This document shows positions 28,865 through 38,829 of a stretch of DNA of 64,000 bases, piece by piece. The notes beneath the pieces are model-generated. The model did not search any database, was not told the origin of the DNA, and was given only the letters and a program-made list of their open reading frames with translations. Both the position numbers and the translations under genes were made by a program. The stretch is taken from assembly GCA_001770725.1 (NCBI GenBank), contig MERU01000012.1:61274-125273 (forward strand), given 5' to 3'. This DNA is from Burkholderiales bacterium RIFCSPHIGHO2_01_FULL_63_240. Lineage in GTDB: Bacteria; Pseudomonadota; Gammaproteobacteria; Burkholderiales; Burkholderiaceae_C. Position 1 is the stretch's first letter. Every line of letters begins with the position of its first letter.

Positions 28865-29785
28865 ATGAGCCCCATCCCCACCGAGCACTTCTTTGTCCAG
28901 GGCCCCGATGGCCAGCTCGCCGTTCAGCGCTGGGGCGACCGCTCCCGGCCCGTCATCGTGCTGGTGCATGGCTACCCCGACAACCGCCACAAGTGGGACG
29001 AGGTGGCGCTGCTGCTGTCCAGGCGCTTTCAGGTCGTCGCCTACGACGTGCGGGGCGCGGGCGCTTCTTTTCGCCCCACGCGCAAGCAGGACTACCAGCT
29101 CGCGCGCCTGACGGCCGACTTCACCGCCGTCATCAACGCGGTGAGCCCCGGCCAGCCCGTGCACCTGGTGGCACACGACTGGGGCTCGGTGCAAAGCTGG
29201 GAGTTCGTCTGCGAGCCGCTGCTCAAGGGGCGCATCGCGTCCTACACCTCGTGCTCGGGGCCCTGCCTGGACCACATGGGCCACTGGATCCGCGAGCAGC
29301 TGCGCAGGCCCACGCCCTCGAACCTGCTGCGCCTGACGCTGCAGCTGTTCAAGTCCTGGTACGTCTACCTGTTTCACCTGCCGGTGGTGCCCGAGTTGAT
29401 GTGGCGCCACCTCACCGGCCCCAACTGGCCGCGCCTGATGCGCTGGCTCGAAGGTGTGCAGATCCAGCCACGCCCCACCCAGGCCGAAGACGGCGCCAAC
29501 GGCGTCAACCTCTACCGCGCCAACGTCCTGCCCTGCCTGATCCGACCGCGCGAGCGCGTCGCCCACGCGCCGGTGCAGGTCATCGTGCCTTTGCGCGACC
29601 ACTTCGTCAGCCCCGCGCTGAGCGAGAACCTGCACCGCTGGGCGCCCGGCTACGTGCGCCGCGAGATCGACGCAGGCCACTGGATCACGGTGCAAAAACC
29701 CAAGCTGTTCGCCGACGCTGTGCTCGCCTTCATCGACCAGCTGCCTGCCGCACCGACCATGCCCTTGCGCGCTGCCAGGGCTTGA
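28865..29785 (+). CDS. Alpha/beta hydrolase with Asp nucleophile
   Basis: The 306-residue cytosolic protein shows the alpha/beta-hydrolase core: LVHGYPDNRHKWDEV near residue 33 (oxyanion HG), the nucleophile elbow VAHDWGSVQSWEF with Asp near residue 103, an acid in PLRDHFVSP, and His in DAGHWI. An Asp nucleophile is typical of epoxide hydrolases and haloalkane dehalogenases rather than esterases, so one of these is likely, but lid-domain residues that separate the two cannot be assigned safely. The gene lies between the PACE and GST genes, all on the plus strand, and could belong to detoxification. Confidence 0.9.
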   Translation: MSPIPTEHFFVQGPDGQLAVQRWGDRSRPVIVLVHGYPDNRHKWDEVALLLSRRFQVVAYDVRGAGASFRPTRKQDYQLARLTADFTAVINAVSPGQPVHLVAHDWGSVQSWEFVCEPLLKGRIASYTSCSGPCLDHMGHWIREQLRRPTPSNLLRLTLQLFKSWYVYLFHLPVVPELMWRHLTGPNWPRLMRWLEGVQIQPRPTQAEDGANGVNLYRANVLPCLIRPRERVAHAPVQVIVPLRDHFVSPALSENLHRWAPGYVRREIDAGHWITVQKPKLFADAVLAFIDQLPAAPTMPLRAARA

Positions 29786-29836
29786 GCCGCTGGCGCAGAA
29801 TGCGTCGGTCTTTTTCAGAACCCTCCGGATCCGACC

Positions 29837-30442
29837 ATGAAGCTCTACCTGTCCTCAGGCGTCTGCTCGCTGTCTCCGCACATCGTGCTGGAAGAGCTCG
29901 GCCTCGCCCACGAGACCGAAGCCGTCAACCTCAAGACCAAGGTCACGGCCAGCGGCGCCGACTTCCTCGCCATCAACCCCAAGGGCTACGTGCCGGCGCT
30001 GCAGTTGCCTGGCGGCGAGCTGCTCACCGAGGGCCCGGCCATCGTCCAGTACCTGGCCGATCTCAAGCCCGAGCGCAAGCTCGCCCCGCCCAACGGCAGC
30101 CTGGCGCGCTACCAGCTGCAAAGCTGGCTGACCTTCATCGGCACCGAGCTGCACAAGAACTTCTCGCCCTTCTTCAACCCCGCCGCAACCGACGAGATGA
30201 AGGCCATCGCGCGCGCCAACATCGAGCGCCGCCTGGGTTACGTCAACGAGCAGCTCGAAGGCCGTGCGCACCTGATGGGCGAAGACTTCACCGTGGCCGA
30301 CGCCTACCTGTTCACCGTGCTGGGCTGGGCCCGCCTGATCAAGCTCGAGCTGGCACCCTGGCCGAACGTGACGGCTTTTCAGGCCCGCGTGGGCGCCCGC
30401 CCGGCCGTGCAGCGTGCGCTCAAGGCCGAAGGCCTGGCGTGA
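29837..30442 (+). CDS. Glutathione S-transferase, beta class
   Basis: The 201-residue protein opens MKLYLSSGVCSLSPHIVLEE, with Cys10 in the position of the beta-class active-site cysteine, then NPKGYVPALQLPGGELLTEG including the cis-proline and glutathione-binding residues, and GTELHKNFSPFF in the C-terminal helical domain. Length and motifs match bacterial GstA. Beta-class enzymes conjugate or bind glutathione to electrophiles and hold mixed disulfides. It follows the alpha/beta hydrolase gene by 51 bp, so the two may share a detoxifying role. Confidence 0.94.
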   Translation: MKLYLSSGVCSLSPHIVLEELGLAHETEAVNLKTKVTASGADFLAINPKGYVPALQLPGGELLTEGPAIVQYLADLKPERKLAPPNGSLARYQLQSWLTFIGTELHKNFSPFFNPAATDEMKAIARANIERRLGYVNEQLEGRAHLMGEDFTVADAYLFTVLGWARLIKLELAPWPNVTAFQARVGARPAVQRALKAEGLA

Positions 30443-30466
30443 GCCCAGGGCGTGACGCCCCCGCGC

Positions 30467-31156
30467 TCAGCGGGTGGTGTCCGCCTTGTCAGCCGGCCGG
30501 CTCGACAGGTGCTGCGCCGACGTCACCCCCATCGACACGTAGATGCTGGTGACCGCGTCCATGCCCACGTCCGCCGGCACCACCGACGCCTGCGGCACGT
30601 ACAGCAGGCCACCGCCGATGGGCACCGGCGCCGTCGGCACGATCACCGCCATGTAGGGCCGCCCCCCGATCATCACGGGCTCCGGTGTGGACAGCAGGGC
30701 CAGCACCTTCACGCCGCCCTCGCTGCCGAAGGTCACCCACACCGCGCTCATCGACTTCAGCCCCTCTTCGTCGCGCTGCCCCAGCATGTCGACGAAGCGG
30801 TTGATGAGGTCGTAGACGTTGCGCACCAGCGGGATGCGCCCGAGCACGAGGTTGACCACGCGGGCCAGGCCGGCCTGCAGTTGCGCCTCGACCAGCAGGC
30901 CCAGGGCGTAGATGGCGCCCACGATGAACAGCACGCCCAGCCCATACCCGGCCCACTCCGACTCGGACAGCCCCAGGCCCAGCCGCACGAACAACCCGCC
31001 GATCAGGCTCTGCGGCCCCAGCCAGCCATACAGCAGTTGTGCCAGCCAGGCGAAGACCCCCACCGTCGCCACCAACGGCAAGGCCGCCAGCAGGCCAGCC
31101 AGGAAGGTGCGGGCGAAATGGCGGACAGGGCGGCGGATGGGCGAGGGCGCGTTCAT
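30467..31156 (-). CDS. DUF502 membrane protein
   Basis: The 229-residue protein has two membrane segments, about residues 18-40 (TFLAGLLAALPLVATVGVFA) and 68-90 (GYGLGVLFIVGAIYALGLLV), then a beta-rich cytoplasmic part with IPLVRNVYDLINRFVDML and VPTAPVPIGGGLLYVP, the hallmarks of DUF502 (COG2928). The family is widespread in proteobacteria and has no known biochemical role. It is convergent with the GST gene and divergent from the ankyrin-like gene. Confidence 0.92.
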   Translation of the reverse strand: MNAPSPIRRPVRHFARTFLAGLLAALPLVATVGVFAWLAQLLYGWLGPQSLIGGLFVRLGLGLSESEWAGYGLGVLFIVGAIYALGLLVEAQLQAGLARVVNLVLGRIPLVRNVYDLINRFVDMLGQRDEEGLKSMSAVWVTFGSEGGVKVLALLSTPEPVMIGGRPYMAVIVPTAPVPIGGGLLYVPQASVVPADVGMDAVTSIYVSMGVTSAQHLSSRPADKADTTR

Positions 31157-31277
31157 GTGCAGGTGGGCAGGTGGCGACAGAGGGCGGGCCGATTATGGGG
31201 GTGTCGCCGGATTCGCAAGGCAGCTGCGGCACACTCCTGGCTCCATCCAGATCAGGGCGCTCGAACGCCCGAAAGAC

Positions 31278-34100
31278 ATGAACAAAATCAACAGGGATGC
31301 CCGCCGACAGGCCGGGCGAGCGTCAGCCTGGGCGCTGGCGCTGATGTGCTGCCTTCAACCAGGTGCCCAGGCCGCACCGCCGACCTCGACGGCGCCCAGC
31401 GACTGCGGCTGCCAATCGCTCTACGACGAGACCCATGAGGCCGCTACCCCCCTCCAGCAAGCCTTGTTCGCCGCAGCCCACCAGGCTGATGCCGACGCCT
31501 TCCTGCGCCTGCTGCCGGTGTCTGGAGACATCAGCGATGTGACGATGGCGGGCGAGCCGCTGGTCTCGGCCATCATCCGCCCCGCCCCCCAACTCAAGAC
31601 CACCGATGAAAACTGGGGCTGGACTCGCTCACCCGAGCGTGAGCGCCTGTTCGATGCCCACCGTGCCACCCATGCCGCCCGGCAGCGCATGTTGAACGCC
31701 GCGCTGGCGCAAGGCGCCCGCCCCAACCTCATCACTTACCAGCATCGCATCCCCGCCTTGCAACTGGCGATCGCCTTCGGGTCCCCCGACATGGTCGATG
31801 CGCTGCTGCTGCATGGCGCCGACCCACGTCAGGCCAACCAAGATCGCAGCCTCACGCCGCTGGAGTTCTTGCTGGACCACGAGTTCTTCCTGCGCATGCG
31901 AGGTCTGCCGGAGCTGCTGACCCGCGGCGAGCGCGCGCGCATCGCGGCCAGCCTGGTGAAAGCCGGCAGCCCCGAACCGCACCAGGTGAATTGGACCGAG
32001 CTCGTCAGCCTGGTGGAAGGCGATGCCTGGCTGTCGCAGCTGCTGACCCAACAAGCCGCCACCTCGCAAGAGCTGCTGGACACGGGCCACGACGCACTGC
32101 CCACGGCGGCCGCAGCCTACTTGGGTGACGAACAGGCCCTGACAACCCTCTTGCAGCACCTGCCCAAGCAACAGCCGGCAGCTTACGAACCCGACAAGAA
32201 CCCGCCCTTCGACCTCCACCTCGACGCCGCACTCGCTGCCCTGCAAGGCGGGCACACCGCACTGGCCAAGCGCCTGCTGCGGCCGGACATGCCCTGGGAC
32301 CAAAGCGGGCCACGGGGTGCCCCCAAGTTGGGCCGCTATGCACAGATCGACAGCGAGGGCCCCATGACCGCCCTGGAGGTCGCCATCGCTGAAGGGGACA
32401 TCGCCCTGGCCACCCAGTTGCTGGACTGGGGCGCCCCCACGGGCGACGCGCTCAAAGTCGCCATCGACGCCCGAAACGAAGCCCTGATTCGCCTGCTGAT
32501 TCGGCATGGTGCCAACCCGGTCCGTTATGGCTCCTATCGCTACGATGGCTCTCCTCTGACCTGGGCGATCGAACAATCGCCCGAGCTGCTACCTGCCCTG
32601 CTAAGCCAACCCAGCGCAGCCACCCTCCAAGCCCTGCGCGAGGAAGCGCCCCATCTGCTACGTGAGGCACTTGAATCCCCCAAGGACAAGCAGGCCAGCC
32701 AGCGCCCCCTGGTCGAAGCCCTGTTGCAAGCCGGGGTGAAGGGCCCCGAACTGTCACCAGCCATCCTGCATTGGGCCATCCGCGCCGGTGACCTCGGCGC
32801 CATCGAGGCCCTGCATGCGGCCCAGGCACCCTGGCCCCCTGAGGCCCTGGCAGACGCGCTCTCCACCGGCCAGGCCGACCTGATCGAGCGGGTGTCCCAA
32901 CTCAGCGGCCAACCTTTGGCCCAAAGTTGCCCCAGGGACTACGAGAGCCTCAACAGGCTGGTGCGCGAAGCGCCACCCTTTGCCGATCGCCTGCTGGCGC
33001 AGGGCCTGCAGACCGGCAGCTGCGGCAAGGCCGGCCCCTTGAGCCACCGACTGCTGGTGGCCTGGATAGCGCCTGACAGCCGGCCACTGATGGGCACCCG
33101 CTTCCAGCGAGCCCAAGCCCTGCTGCAGCGACTGTGGCAGGCCGACCCCCCTGAACGAGCAATACCCAACGCACTGTTGGAAGGCCCGATCACCCAGCAC
33201 CGCCCAGACGTGCTCGCGCTGGCCCTGGCCGCTCGCCCCATCACGCCGGACACGCTGGGCGCCCTGGCCCAGGCCGCCCTCGACGCGCGCAACCCGCAAG
33301 CGCTCGGCCTCATGCGGGCGCACGGGCTGTCGGGGGACACCCGCCTGCCCGATGGCCAGACGCTGGGCTGGCACCTCGGTTGCGACAAGCCCCTCGGCTG
33401 GCGGCCGCTCGCCGGCTTCGCCGACCTGACCGCCCCGGCTTGCCCTGCCCAACGCACCCAGCCGCCCACCCCTGCCGAAAAAGCCATGGCCGCCAAACTG
33501 CCTGGCACCTACTATCTGAGTGGCGCGCGCGAGGTCGGCTCCGAACTCCGTTTGCGCGCAGATGGTCGCTTCAGCAAGGCCACCAGCTATGGCGCCGTTG
33601 ACCAGTTCATTGAAGGGCGCTGGCGTGTTCAAGGGCAGGAGGTCATCTTCGAGAGCAAAGACACCCTGCCAGCCCCATTCATGCGCGTGCTCAAGGCCTG
33701 GCATGAACCGGGGGTGGACGGCGTGGAGGTCCGCGCTTCGTCTGGCGGCCGGCTGATGCAGGGCTTCGTGGTCATGACCGTGGGCAGCGAGATCAGCTAC
33801 CTCGGCGAACTCCGACCCCGCGACGACGAAGGCTGGACCCGTTTCGGTGGGCCTCCCTCAATGGGCCAGCTCGAAGGTCTGGCCATCGGGGTCGCCTGGG
33901 CCAAAGGGCTGCGCTGGACACTGATGCCCCTCCAGGCTGACGCGCAAGGCCACCTGCCCAACCGCATCGAGGTCGACGTCAACCTGGAAGCCCAGACGCC
34001 TCCCGGCCGGGCCATCCACCTGAGACTCGATAAGGGAGACCTGGTCAGCGTGGACGACACCGAAGGCCGCTCCCGCTTCCGGCGATCCAGCCGAAACTGA
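31278..34100 (+). CDS. Large exported ankyrin-repeat-like protein (940 aa)
   Basis: A signal peptide is likely ([21 protein letters not shown]; cleavage after AQA). The mature protein has two early cysteines (CGCQSL) and then irregular helical repeats with ankyrin character: [20 protein letters not shown] followed by [27 protein letters not shown] followed by WGAP, and [20 protein letters not shown] followed by ANPVR. Repeats run to about residue 720. The last ~200 residues ([20 protein letters not shown] onward, and [14 protein letters not shown]) look like a lipocalin-like beta domain. The likely place is the periplasm or outer surface; the partner is unknown. The start at 31278 has a weak ribosome site but gives the signal peptide; earlier in-frame starts overlap the DUF502 gene. 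It lies upstream of leuS. Confidence 0.82.
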   Translation: MNKINRDARRQAGRASAWALALMCCLQPGAQAAPPTSTAPSDCGCQSLYDETHEAATPLQQALFAAAHQADADAFLRLLPVSGDISDVTMAGEPLVSAIIRPAPQLKTTDENWGWTRSPERERLFDAHRATHAARQRMLNAALAQGARPNLITYQHRIPALQLAIAFGSPDMVDALLLHGADPRQANQDRSLTPLEFLLDHEFFLRMRGLPELLTRGERARIAASLVKAGSPEPHQVNWTELVSLVEGDAWLSQLLTQQAATSQELLDTGHDALPTAAAAYLGDEQALTTLLQHLPKQQPAAYEPDKNPPFDLHLDAALAALQGGHTALAKRLLRPDMPWDQSGPRGAPKLGRYAQIDSEGPMTALEVAIAEGDIALATQLLDWGAPTGDALKVAIDARNEALIRLLIRHGANPVRYGSYRYDGSPLTWAIEQSPELLPALLSQPSAATLQALREEAPHLLREALESPKDKQASQRPLVEALLQAGVKGPELSPAILHWAIRAGDLGAIEALHAAQAPWPPEALADALSTGQADLIERVSQLSGQPLAQSCPRDYESLNRLVREAPPFADRLLAQGLQTGSCGKAGPLSHRLLVAWIAPDSRPLMGTRFQRAQALLQRLWQADPPERAIPNALLEGPITQHRPDVLALALAARPITPDTLGALAQAALDARNPQALGLMRAHGLSGDTRLPDGQTLGWHLGCDKPLGWRPLAGFADLTAPACPAQRTQPPTPAEKAMAAKLPGTYYLSGAREVGSELRLRADGRFSKATSYGAVDQFIEGRWRVQGQEVIFESKDTLPAPFMRVLKAWHEPGVDGVEVRASSGGRLMQGFVVMTVGSEISYLGELRPRDDEGWTRFGGPPSMGQLEGLAIGVAWAKGLRWTLMPLQADAQGHLPNRIEVDVNLEAQTPPGRAIHLRLDKGDLVSVDDTEGRSRFRRSSRN

Positions 34101-34122
34101 AGCCACCACCCCACCGGCTTCC

Positions 34123-34128
34123 TATAAT
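34123..34128 (+). promoter_or_regulatory. TATAAT box upstream of leuS
   Basis: A consensus -10 hexamer lies 22 bp after the ankyrin-like gene's stop and about 100 bp before leuS. The -35 region is poor. Transcription from here would place a strong hairpin (34149-34173) in the leuS leader. Confidence 0.45.
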
Positions 34129-34148
34129 CCCGGGATCCTCCTCTGCTC

Positions 34149-34180
34149 AGGCCGACACCCACCGTGTCGGCCTGCTTTCG
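34149..34180 (+). terminator. Strong hairpin in the leuS leader
   Basis: AGGCCGACAC and GTGTCGGCCT pair perfectly around a 5-nt loop, followed by GCTTTCGTCTT, a broken T tract. It could end the ankyrin-like transcript, or, because a TATAAT box lies just before it, act as an attenuator for leuS-lptE-holA. Confidence 0.55.
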
Positions 34181-34227
34181 TCTTGCGGTGGCTCGCCTCC
34201 GCCCGATCCCAGTCGCCCCGACCTCCC

Positions 34228-36951
34228 ATGAGCACCACCGAAACCCAGACCTACGACCCGCGTGCCGTCGAAGCCCGTGCCCAGCAGCACTGGTCGGACG
34301 CTGACGCCTACCGCGTCACCGAGTCGACGGACAAGCCGGCCTTCTACGCCTGCTCGATGCTGCCCTACCCCTCGGGCAAGCTGCACATGGGCCACGTGCG
34401 CAACTACACGATCAACGACATGCTCGCGCGCTACCTGCGCATGAACGGCCACAACGTGCTGATGCCCATGGGCTGGGACGCCTTCGGCCTGCCGGCTGAA
34501 AACGCCGCGCTCAAGAACAAGGTGCCGCCCGCCGCCTGGACCTACGACAACATCGCCTACATGAAAAAGCAGATGAAGGCGATGGGTCTGGCGATCGACT
34601 GGTCGCGCGAGATCGCCACCTGCCAGCCCGAGTACTACAAGTGGAACCAGTGGCTGTTCATCAAGATGCTGGAAGCCGGCATCTGCGAGCGCCGCACGCA
34701 AACCGTCAACTGGGACCCGGTCGACCAGACCGTGCTGGCCAACGAGCAGGTGATCGACGGGCGCGGCTGGCGCTCGGGCGCGCTGGTTGAAAAGCGCGAG
34801 ATCCCCGGCTACTACCTGAACATCACGAAGTACGCCGACGAGCTGCTGGGCGCCGTGGCCAACCCCGAGGACAAGAACTACCTCAGCGGCTGGCCCGAGC
34901 GCGTGCGCCTGATGCAGGAGAACTGGATCGGCAAGAGCGAAGGCGTGCGCTTCGCGTTCTCGCACGACATCCAGGGTGCCGACGGACACAAGATCGGCAA
35001 CGGCCAGATGTGGGTCTTCACCACGCGCGCCGACACCATCATGGGCGTGACCTTCTGCGCCGTGGCACCGGAGCACCCGCTGGCCGTGCACGCAGCGGCC
35101 ACCAACCCCGCGCTCAAGGCCTTCATCGAAGAGTGCAAGCAAGGCGGCACCACCGAGGCCGAACTCGCCACGCAGGAAAAGAAGGGCATGGCCACCGGCC
35201 TGTTCGTCACCCACCCCATCACCGGTGAGAAGGTCGAAGTCTGGGTCGGCAACTACGTGCTGATGTCCTATGGCGATGGCGCCGTGATGGGCGTGCCCGC
35301 CCACGACGAGCGCGACTTCGCTTTCGCCAAGAAGTACGGCATCGCCATCAAGCAGGTCATCGCCGTGGAAGGCGAAACCTTCTCGACCGACGCCTGGGCC
35401 GAGTGGTACGGCGACAAGACCAAGGGCAAGTGCGTCAACAGCGACGCGCTCAATGGCCTGGGTCACAAAGAGGCGGTCAACAAAGTCGCCGAGATCCTGA
35501 TTGGCAAACAAGTCGGCGAGAAGAAAACCACCTGGCGCCTGCGCGACTGGGGCATCAGCCGCCAGCGCTACTGGGGCACGCCCATCCCCATCATCCACTG
35601 CGCCGATTGCGGCCCGGTGCCGGTGCCCGAAAAAGACCTGCCCGTGCGCCTGCCCGAAGACGTGGTGCCGGATGGCAGCGGCAACCCGCTGAAGTCGCGC
35701 CCCGACTTCCTCAACGTGGGCTGCCCCAAGTGCGGCAAGCCCGCCCAGCGCGAAACCGACACGATGGACACCTTCGTGGACTCGAGCTGGTACTTCCTGC
35801 GCTACACCTGCGCCGACAACCACGGCGCCATGGTCGATGAGCGCACCAACTACTGGATGGCCAACGGCGGCATGGACCAGTACATCGGTGGCATCGAACA
35901 CGCCATCCTGCACCTGCTGTACGCGCGTTTCTGGACCAAGGTCATGCGCGACCTGGGCCTGGTCAAGGTCGACGAGCCCTTCAAGAAGCTGCTCACCCAA
36001 GGCATGGTGCTCAACCACATCTACAGCCGTCGCACGGCCAAGGGTGGCAAGGAGTACTTCTGGCCGCACGATGTCGAGCACGTGATGGACGAAGGCGGCA
36101 AGGTGATCGGCGCCAAGCTGATCAACGCCGTTGACAGCGCCGACGGCCAACTGCCGGTGGGCACCGCCATCGACTACGAAGGCGTGGGCACCATGTCGAA
36201 GTCGAAGAACAACGGCATCGACCCGCAAGAGCTGATCGAGAAGTACGGCGCCGACACGGCACGCCTGTACACCATGTTCACCGCCCCGCCCGAGCTGACG
36301 CTCGAGTGGAACGACGCCGCCGTCGAAGGCAGCTTCCGCTTCCTGCGCCGCGTGTGGAACTTCGGCATGAAGCTCCAAGCCCTGCCCAAGGTCGACACCG
36401 CGGCCGCCACGCAAGGCGCCACCTCGCTGGCCGACATCGCCTTCGGCAAGGAAGCCAAGGCCCTGCGCCTGGAGGTCCACACCGTGCTCAAGCAGGTGGA
36501 CTACGACTACCAGCGCATGCAGTACAACACCGTGGTCTCCGGTGCCATGAAGCTGCTCAACGCGCTCGAAGGCTTCAAGGCCCTGGATGCGGCCGACGGC
36601 CAGATCGCCCTGATCGAAGGCTTCGGCATCCTGCTGCGCGTGCTCTACCCGGCCACGCCTCACCTGGCGCACACGCTGTGGAGCGAGCTGGGCTACGCCG
36701 GCAAGCTGGGCGACCTGCTCGACGCGCCCTGGCCCCAGGTCGATGCATCGGCCCTGGTGCAGGACGAGATCGAGCTGATGCTGCAGGTCAACGGCAAGCT
36801 GCGCGGCTCGATCAAGGTCTCGGCCCAGGCGGACAAGGCCGCCATCGAGGCCGCCGCCCTGGCCAGCGAGGACTTCGCCAAGTTCAGCGAAGGCAAGGCG
36901 CCCAAGAAGGTCGTCATCGTGCCGGGCCGCCTGGTCAACCTGGTCGTCTGA
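34228..36951 (+). CDS. leuS: Leucyl-tRNA synthetase
   Basis: This class I synthetase charges tRNA-Leu. The 907-residue protein has the HIGH-type motif ([12 protein letters not shown], about residue 50), the editing domain ([20 protein letters not shown], then [19 protein letters not shown] [19 protein letters not shown]), the catalytic [10 protein letters not shown], a zinc-like cysteine pair GCPKCGKP, and the KMSKS-type loop [12 protein letters not shown] near residue 655. The C-terminal anticodon-binding domain is complete. The start at 34228 ([15 protein letters not shown]) is chosen over an in-frame upstream one. It heads the conserved unit leuS-lptE-holA. Confidence 0.98.
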   Translation: MSTTETQTYDPRAVEARAQQHWSDADAYRVTESTDKPAFYACSMLPYPSGKLHMGHVRNYTINDMLARYLRMNGHNVLMPMGWDAFGLPAENAALKNKVPPAAWTYDNIAYMKKQMKAMGLAIDWSREIATCQPEYYKWNQWLFIKMLEAGICERRTQTVNWDPVDQTVLANEQVIDGRGWRSGALVEKREIPGYYLNITKYADELLGAVANPEDKNYLSGWPERVRLMQENWIGKSEGVRFAFSHDIQGADGHKIGNGQMWVFTTRADTIMGVTFCAVAPEHPLAVHAAATNPALKAFIEECKQGGTTEAELATQEKKGMATGLFVTHPITGEKVEVWVGNYVLMSYGDGAVMGVPAHDERDFAFAKKYGIAIKQVIAVEGETFSTDAWAEWYGDKTKGKCVNSDALNGLGHKEAVNKVAEILIGKQVGEKKTTWRLRDWGISRQRYWGTPIPIIHCADCGPVPVPEKDLPVRLPEDVVPDGSGNPLKSRPDFLNVGCPKCGKPAQRETDTMDTFVDSSWYFLRYTCADNHGAMVDERTNYWMANGGMDQYIGGIEHAILHLLYARFWTKVMRDLGLVKVDEPFKKLLTQGMVLNHIYSRRTAKGGKEYFWPHDVEHVMDEGGKVIGAKLINAVDSADGQLPVGTAIDYEGVGTMSKSKNNGIDPQELIEKYGADTARLYTMFTAPPELTLEWNDAAVEGSFRFLRRVWNFGMKLQALPKVDTAAATQGATSLADIAFGKEAKALRLEVHTVLKQVDYDYQRMQYNTVVSGAMKLLNALEGFKALDAADGQIALIEGFGILLRVLYPATPHLAHTLWSELGYAGKLGDLLDAPWPQVDASALVQDEIELMLQVNGKLRGSIKVSAQADKAAIEAAALASEDFAKFSEGKAPKKVVIVPGRLVNLVV

Positions 36952-36968
36952 GCACCGGTGTTAAGGTC

Positions 36969-37568
36969 ATGCCCATGCAACGCCGCCAACTCCTGACCCT
37001 GCTGGGCGCTTCGTCCCTGCTGCCCCTGGCCTCGCTCGGGGGCTGCGGCTTCCAGCTGCGCCGCCAGCACGACATGGCCTTTCGCTCCATCCAGCTCAGC
37101 GGCTTTTCCAGCACCTCGCCGCTGGCCACCGAGCTGGCGCGTGCGCTCGAAGCGAATGGCGTCACCGTGGTCGAAAGCAGCCTGCAGGCCGCGCAAGCCG
37201 CTTCCGCTGCGCAGGTGCCCGTCACCCACGTCGAGTTCGTCGCCATGCAGGACACGCGCGACACCCTGGTGTCGGCCAAGACGGCCTTCGGTCAGGTTCG
37301 CACGATGACGGCGCGCTCCATCCTGCGCTTCGAGGTGCGGCGCGGCGACGGCAGCGTGCTGCTGCCCGCCTCCGACGTGGCCCTGGTGCGCGACCTCAGC
37401 TACAACGAACGCGACGCCCTGGCCAAGCAGGACGAGTCCGATGCGCTCACGCGTGCCATGCAGACCGACATCGTCAACCAGGTGATGCGCCGCCTGGCCG
37501 CCATCAAACCGCAGCAGTTGCCGACACCGCCCGAAGCCGACAAGGCCACCAGCGCCACCACGCGCTGA
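36969..37568 (+). CDS. lptE: LPS-assembly lipoprotein LptE
   Basis: LptE plugs and helps assemble the LptD outer-membrane channel that inserts lipopolysaccharide. The 199-residue protein starts MPMQRRQLLTLLGASSLLPL and has the lipobox LGGC with Cys26, then GFQLRRQHDMAFRSIQLSGF, matching the CGFxLR start of mature LptE. The rest has the mixed alpha/beta pattern with SYNERDALAKQDE, a recognisable LptE segment. The N-terminus has an RR pair. The start is 17 bp after leuS and follows AAGG. Its place between leuS and holA is conserved in proteobacteria. Confidence 0.95.
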   Translation: MPMQRRQLLTLLGASSLLPLASLGGCGFQLRRQHDMAFRSIQLSGFSSTSPLATELARALEANGVTVVESSLQAAQAASAAQVPVTHVEFVAMQDTRDTLVSAKTAFGQVRTMTARSILRFEVRRGDGSVLLPASDVALVRDLSYNERDALAKQDESDALTRAMQTDIVNQVMRRLAAIKPQQLPTPPEADKATSATTR

Positions 37569-37615
37569 GGCCCGGCCCCGTTCGCGCCCCCACCGCGCAC
37601 CCCGCATCCCCGACC

Positions 37616-38674
37616 ATGCAGTTGCGCCCCGACCAGCTCGCCGCCCACCTCGCCAAGGGCCCGCTCAAGCCGGTCTACACCCTGCATGGCGACGAGGCCC
37701 TGCTCGCACAGGAAGCGGGTGACACCATCCGCTTTGCTGCGCGCGCGCAAGGCCACACCGAGCGCCAGGTGCACACCGTGCTCAACGCCGGCACCTTCGA
37801 CTGGGCCAGCCTGATCGGCGCGGCCAGCGAGATGTCGCTGTTCGGCGACCGCCAGTTCATCGAGCTGCGCATCCCTGGCGGCAAGCCTGGCAAGGAAGGC
37901 TCGCTGGCCCTGCAGCGCTACATCGAGCAGGCCGCCGGCAACGACGCGCTCATCACGCTGGTGACCCTGCCGCGGCTGGACAAGACCCAGCAGTCCAGCG
38001 CCTGGTTCACCGCGCTCGATGGCGCGGGCGCCACCCTGCGCTGCGACCCGGTCGAGCGCCAGCAGCTGCCCCTGTGGATCGCGCAGCGCCTCAAGGCCCA
38101 AGGCCAGGAGGTCGAGCCCGGCGAGGCGGGCCAGCGCGCCCTGTCCTTCTTCGCCGACCGCGTCGAAGGCAACCTGCTGGCCGCGCACCAGGAAATCATC
38201 AAGCTCGGCCTGCTGCACGCGCCCGGCGTGCTCACGCTCGAGCAGATCGACGCCGCCGTGGTCGACGTGGCGCGCTTCGAGGTCTTCAAGCTGACCGAGG
38301 CCGTGCTGTCAGGCAACGTGGCCCGCACCCTGCGCATGCTCGACGGCCTGCAGGCCGAGGGCGAGGCCGCCGTGCTGGTGCACTACACCCTGGCCGGCGA
38401 GATCCAGGGCCTGTACCACGCTCGCCTGGGGCTCGACGGCGGCAAGCCCTTGCCCATGGTGCTGCGCGAGCAGCGCGTCTGGGGTCCGCGCGAGCGGCTG
38501 TACGAACGCGCGTTGCCGAACCTGCGCACGCCGCCGCTGGCCCGGCTGGTGGCGCACGCCAGCATCGTCGACGGCATCGTCAAGGGCCTGCCGCACCCGC
38601 AATGGCCCGTCGACGCCTGGGAAGCGCTGCGCCGCCTGGCGCTGCAGCTCGCCGAAGTGGCCAGCCCCGCCTGA
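37616..38674 (+). CDS. holA: DNA polymerase III subunit delta
   Basis: The delta subunit opens the beta clamp in the clamp-loader complex. The 352-residue protein begins MQLRPDQLAAHLAKGPLKPV followed by YTLHGDEALL, the family opening, with FGDRQFIELRIPGGKPGKEG, FFADRVEGNLLAAHQEI followed by KLGLL, and a helical C-terminal domain with LRTPPLARLVAHASIVDGIVKG. Length is usual. It follows lptE by 47 bp as in other proteobacteria; nadD, which often follows, is absent here and a condensation-type acyltransferase takes its place. Confidence 0.96.
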   Translation: MQLRPDQLAAHLAKGPLKPVYTLHGDEALLAQEAGDTIRFAARAQGHTERQVHTVLNAGTFDWASLIGAASEMSLFGDRQFIELRIPGGKPGKEGSLALQRYIEQAAGNDALITLVTLPRLDKTQQSSAWFTALDGAGATLRCDPVERQQLPLWIAQRLKAQGQEVEPGEAGQRALSFFADRVEGNLLAAHQEIIKLGLLHAPGVLTLEQIDAAVVDVARFEVFKLTEAVLSGNVARTLRMLDGLQAEGEAAVLVHYTLAGEIQGLYHARLGLDGGKPLPMVLREQRVWGPRERLYERALPNLRTPPLARLVAHASIVDGIVKGLPHPQWPVDAWEALRRLALQLAEVASPA

Positions 38675-38829
38675 TCTCGGCCCGGGCCCCCGGATTCGCC
38701 GACCGCCCCCCTCGATCCGGGGAGCGCCTCCGCTGGAAAGCCCCCAGGCGGTTTTTGCCCCCACTGGCTACAGTCAAGCGACCATCGTTTGACGCGACAC
38801 GGCAAAACCAACGTCGCCGGGACACCGTT

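Noticed and set aside
34147..36672. 841-residue minus-strand frame opposite leuS
   Set aside because: Shadow of a well-conserved essential gene.
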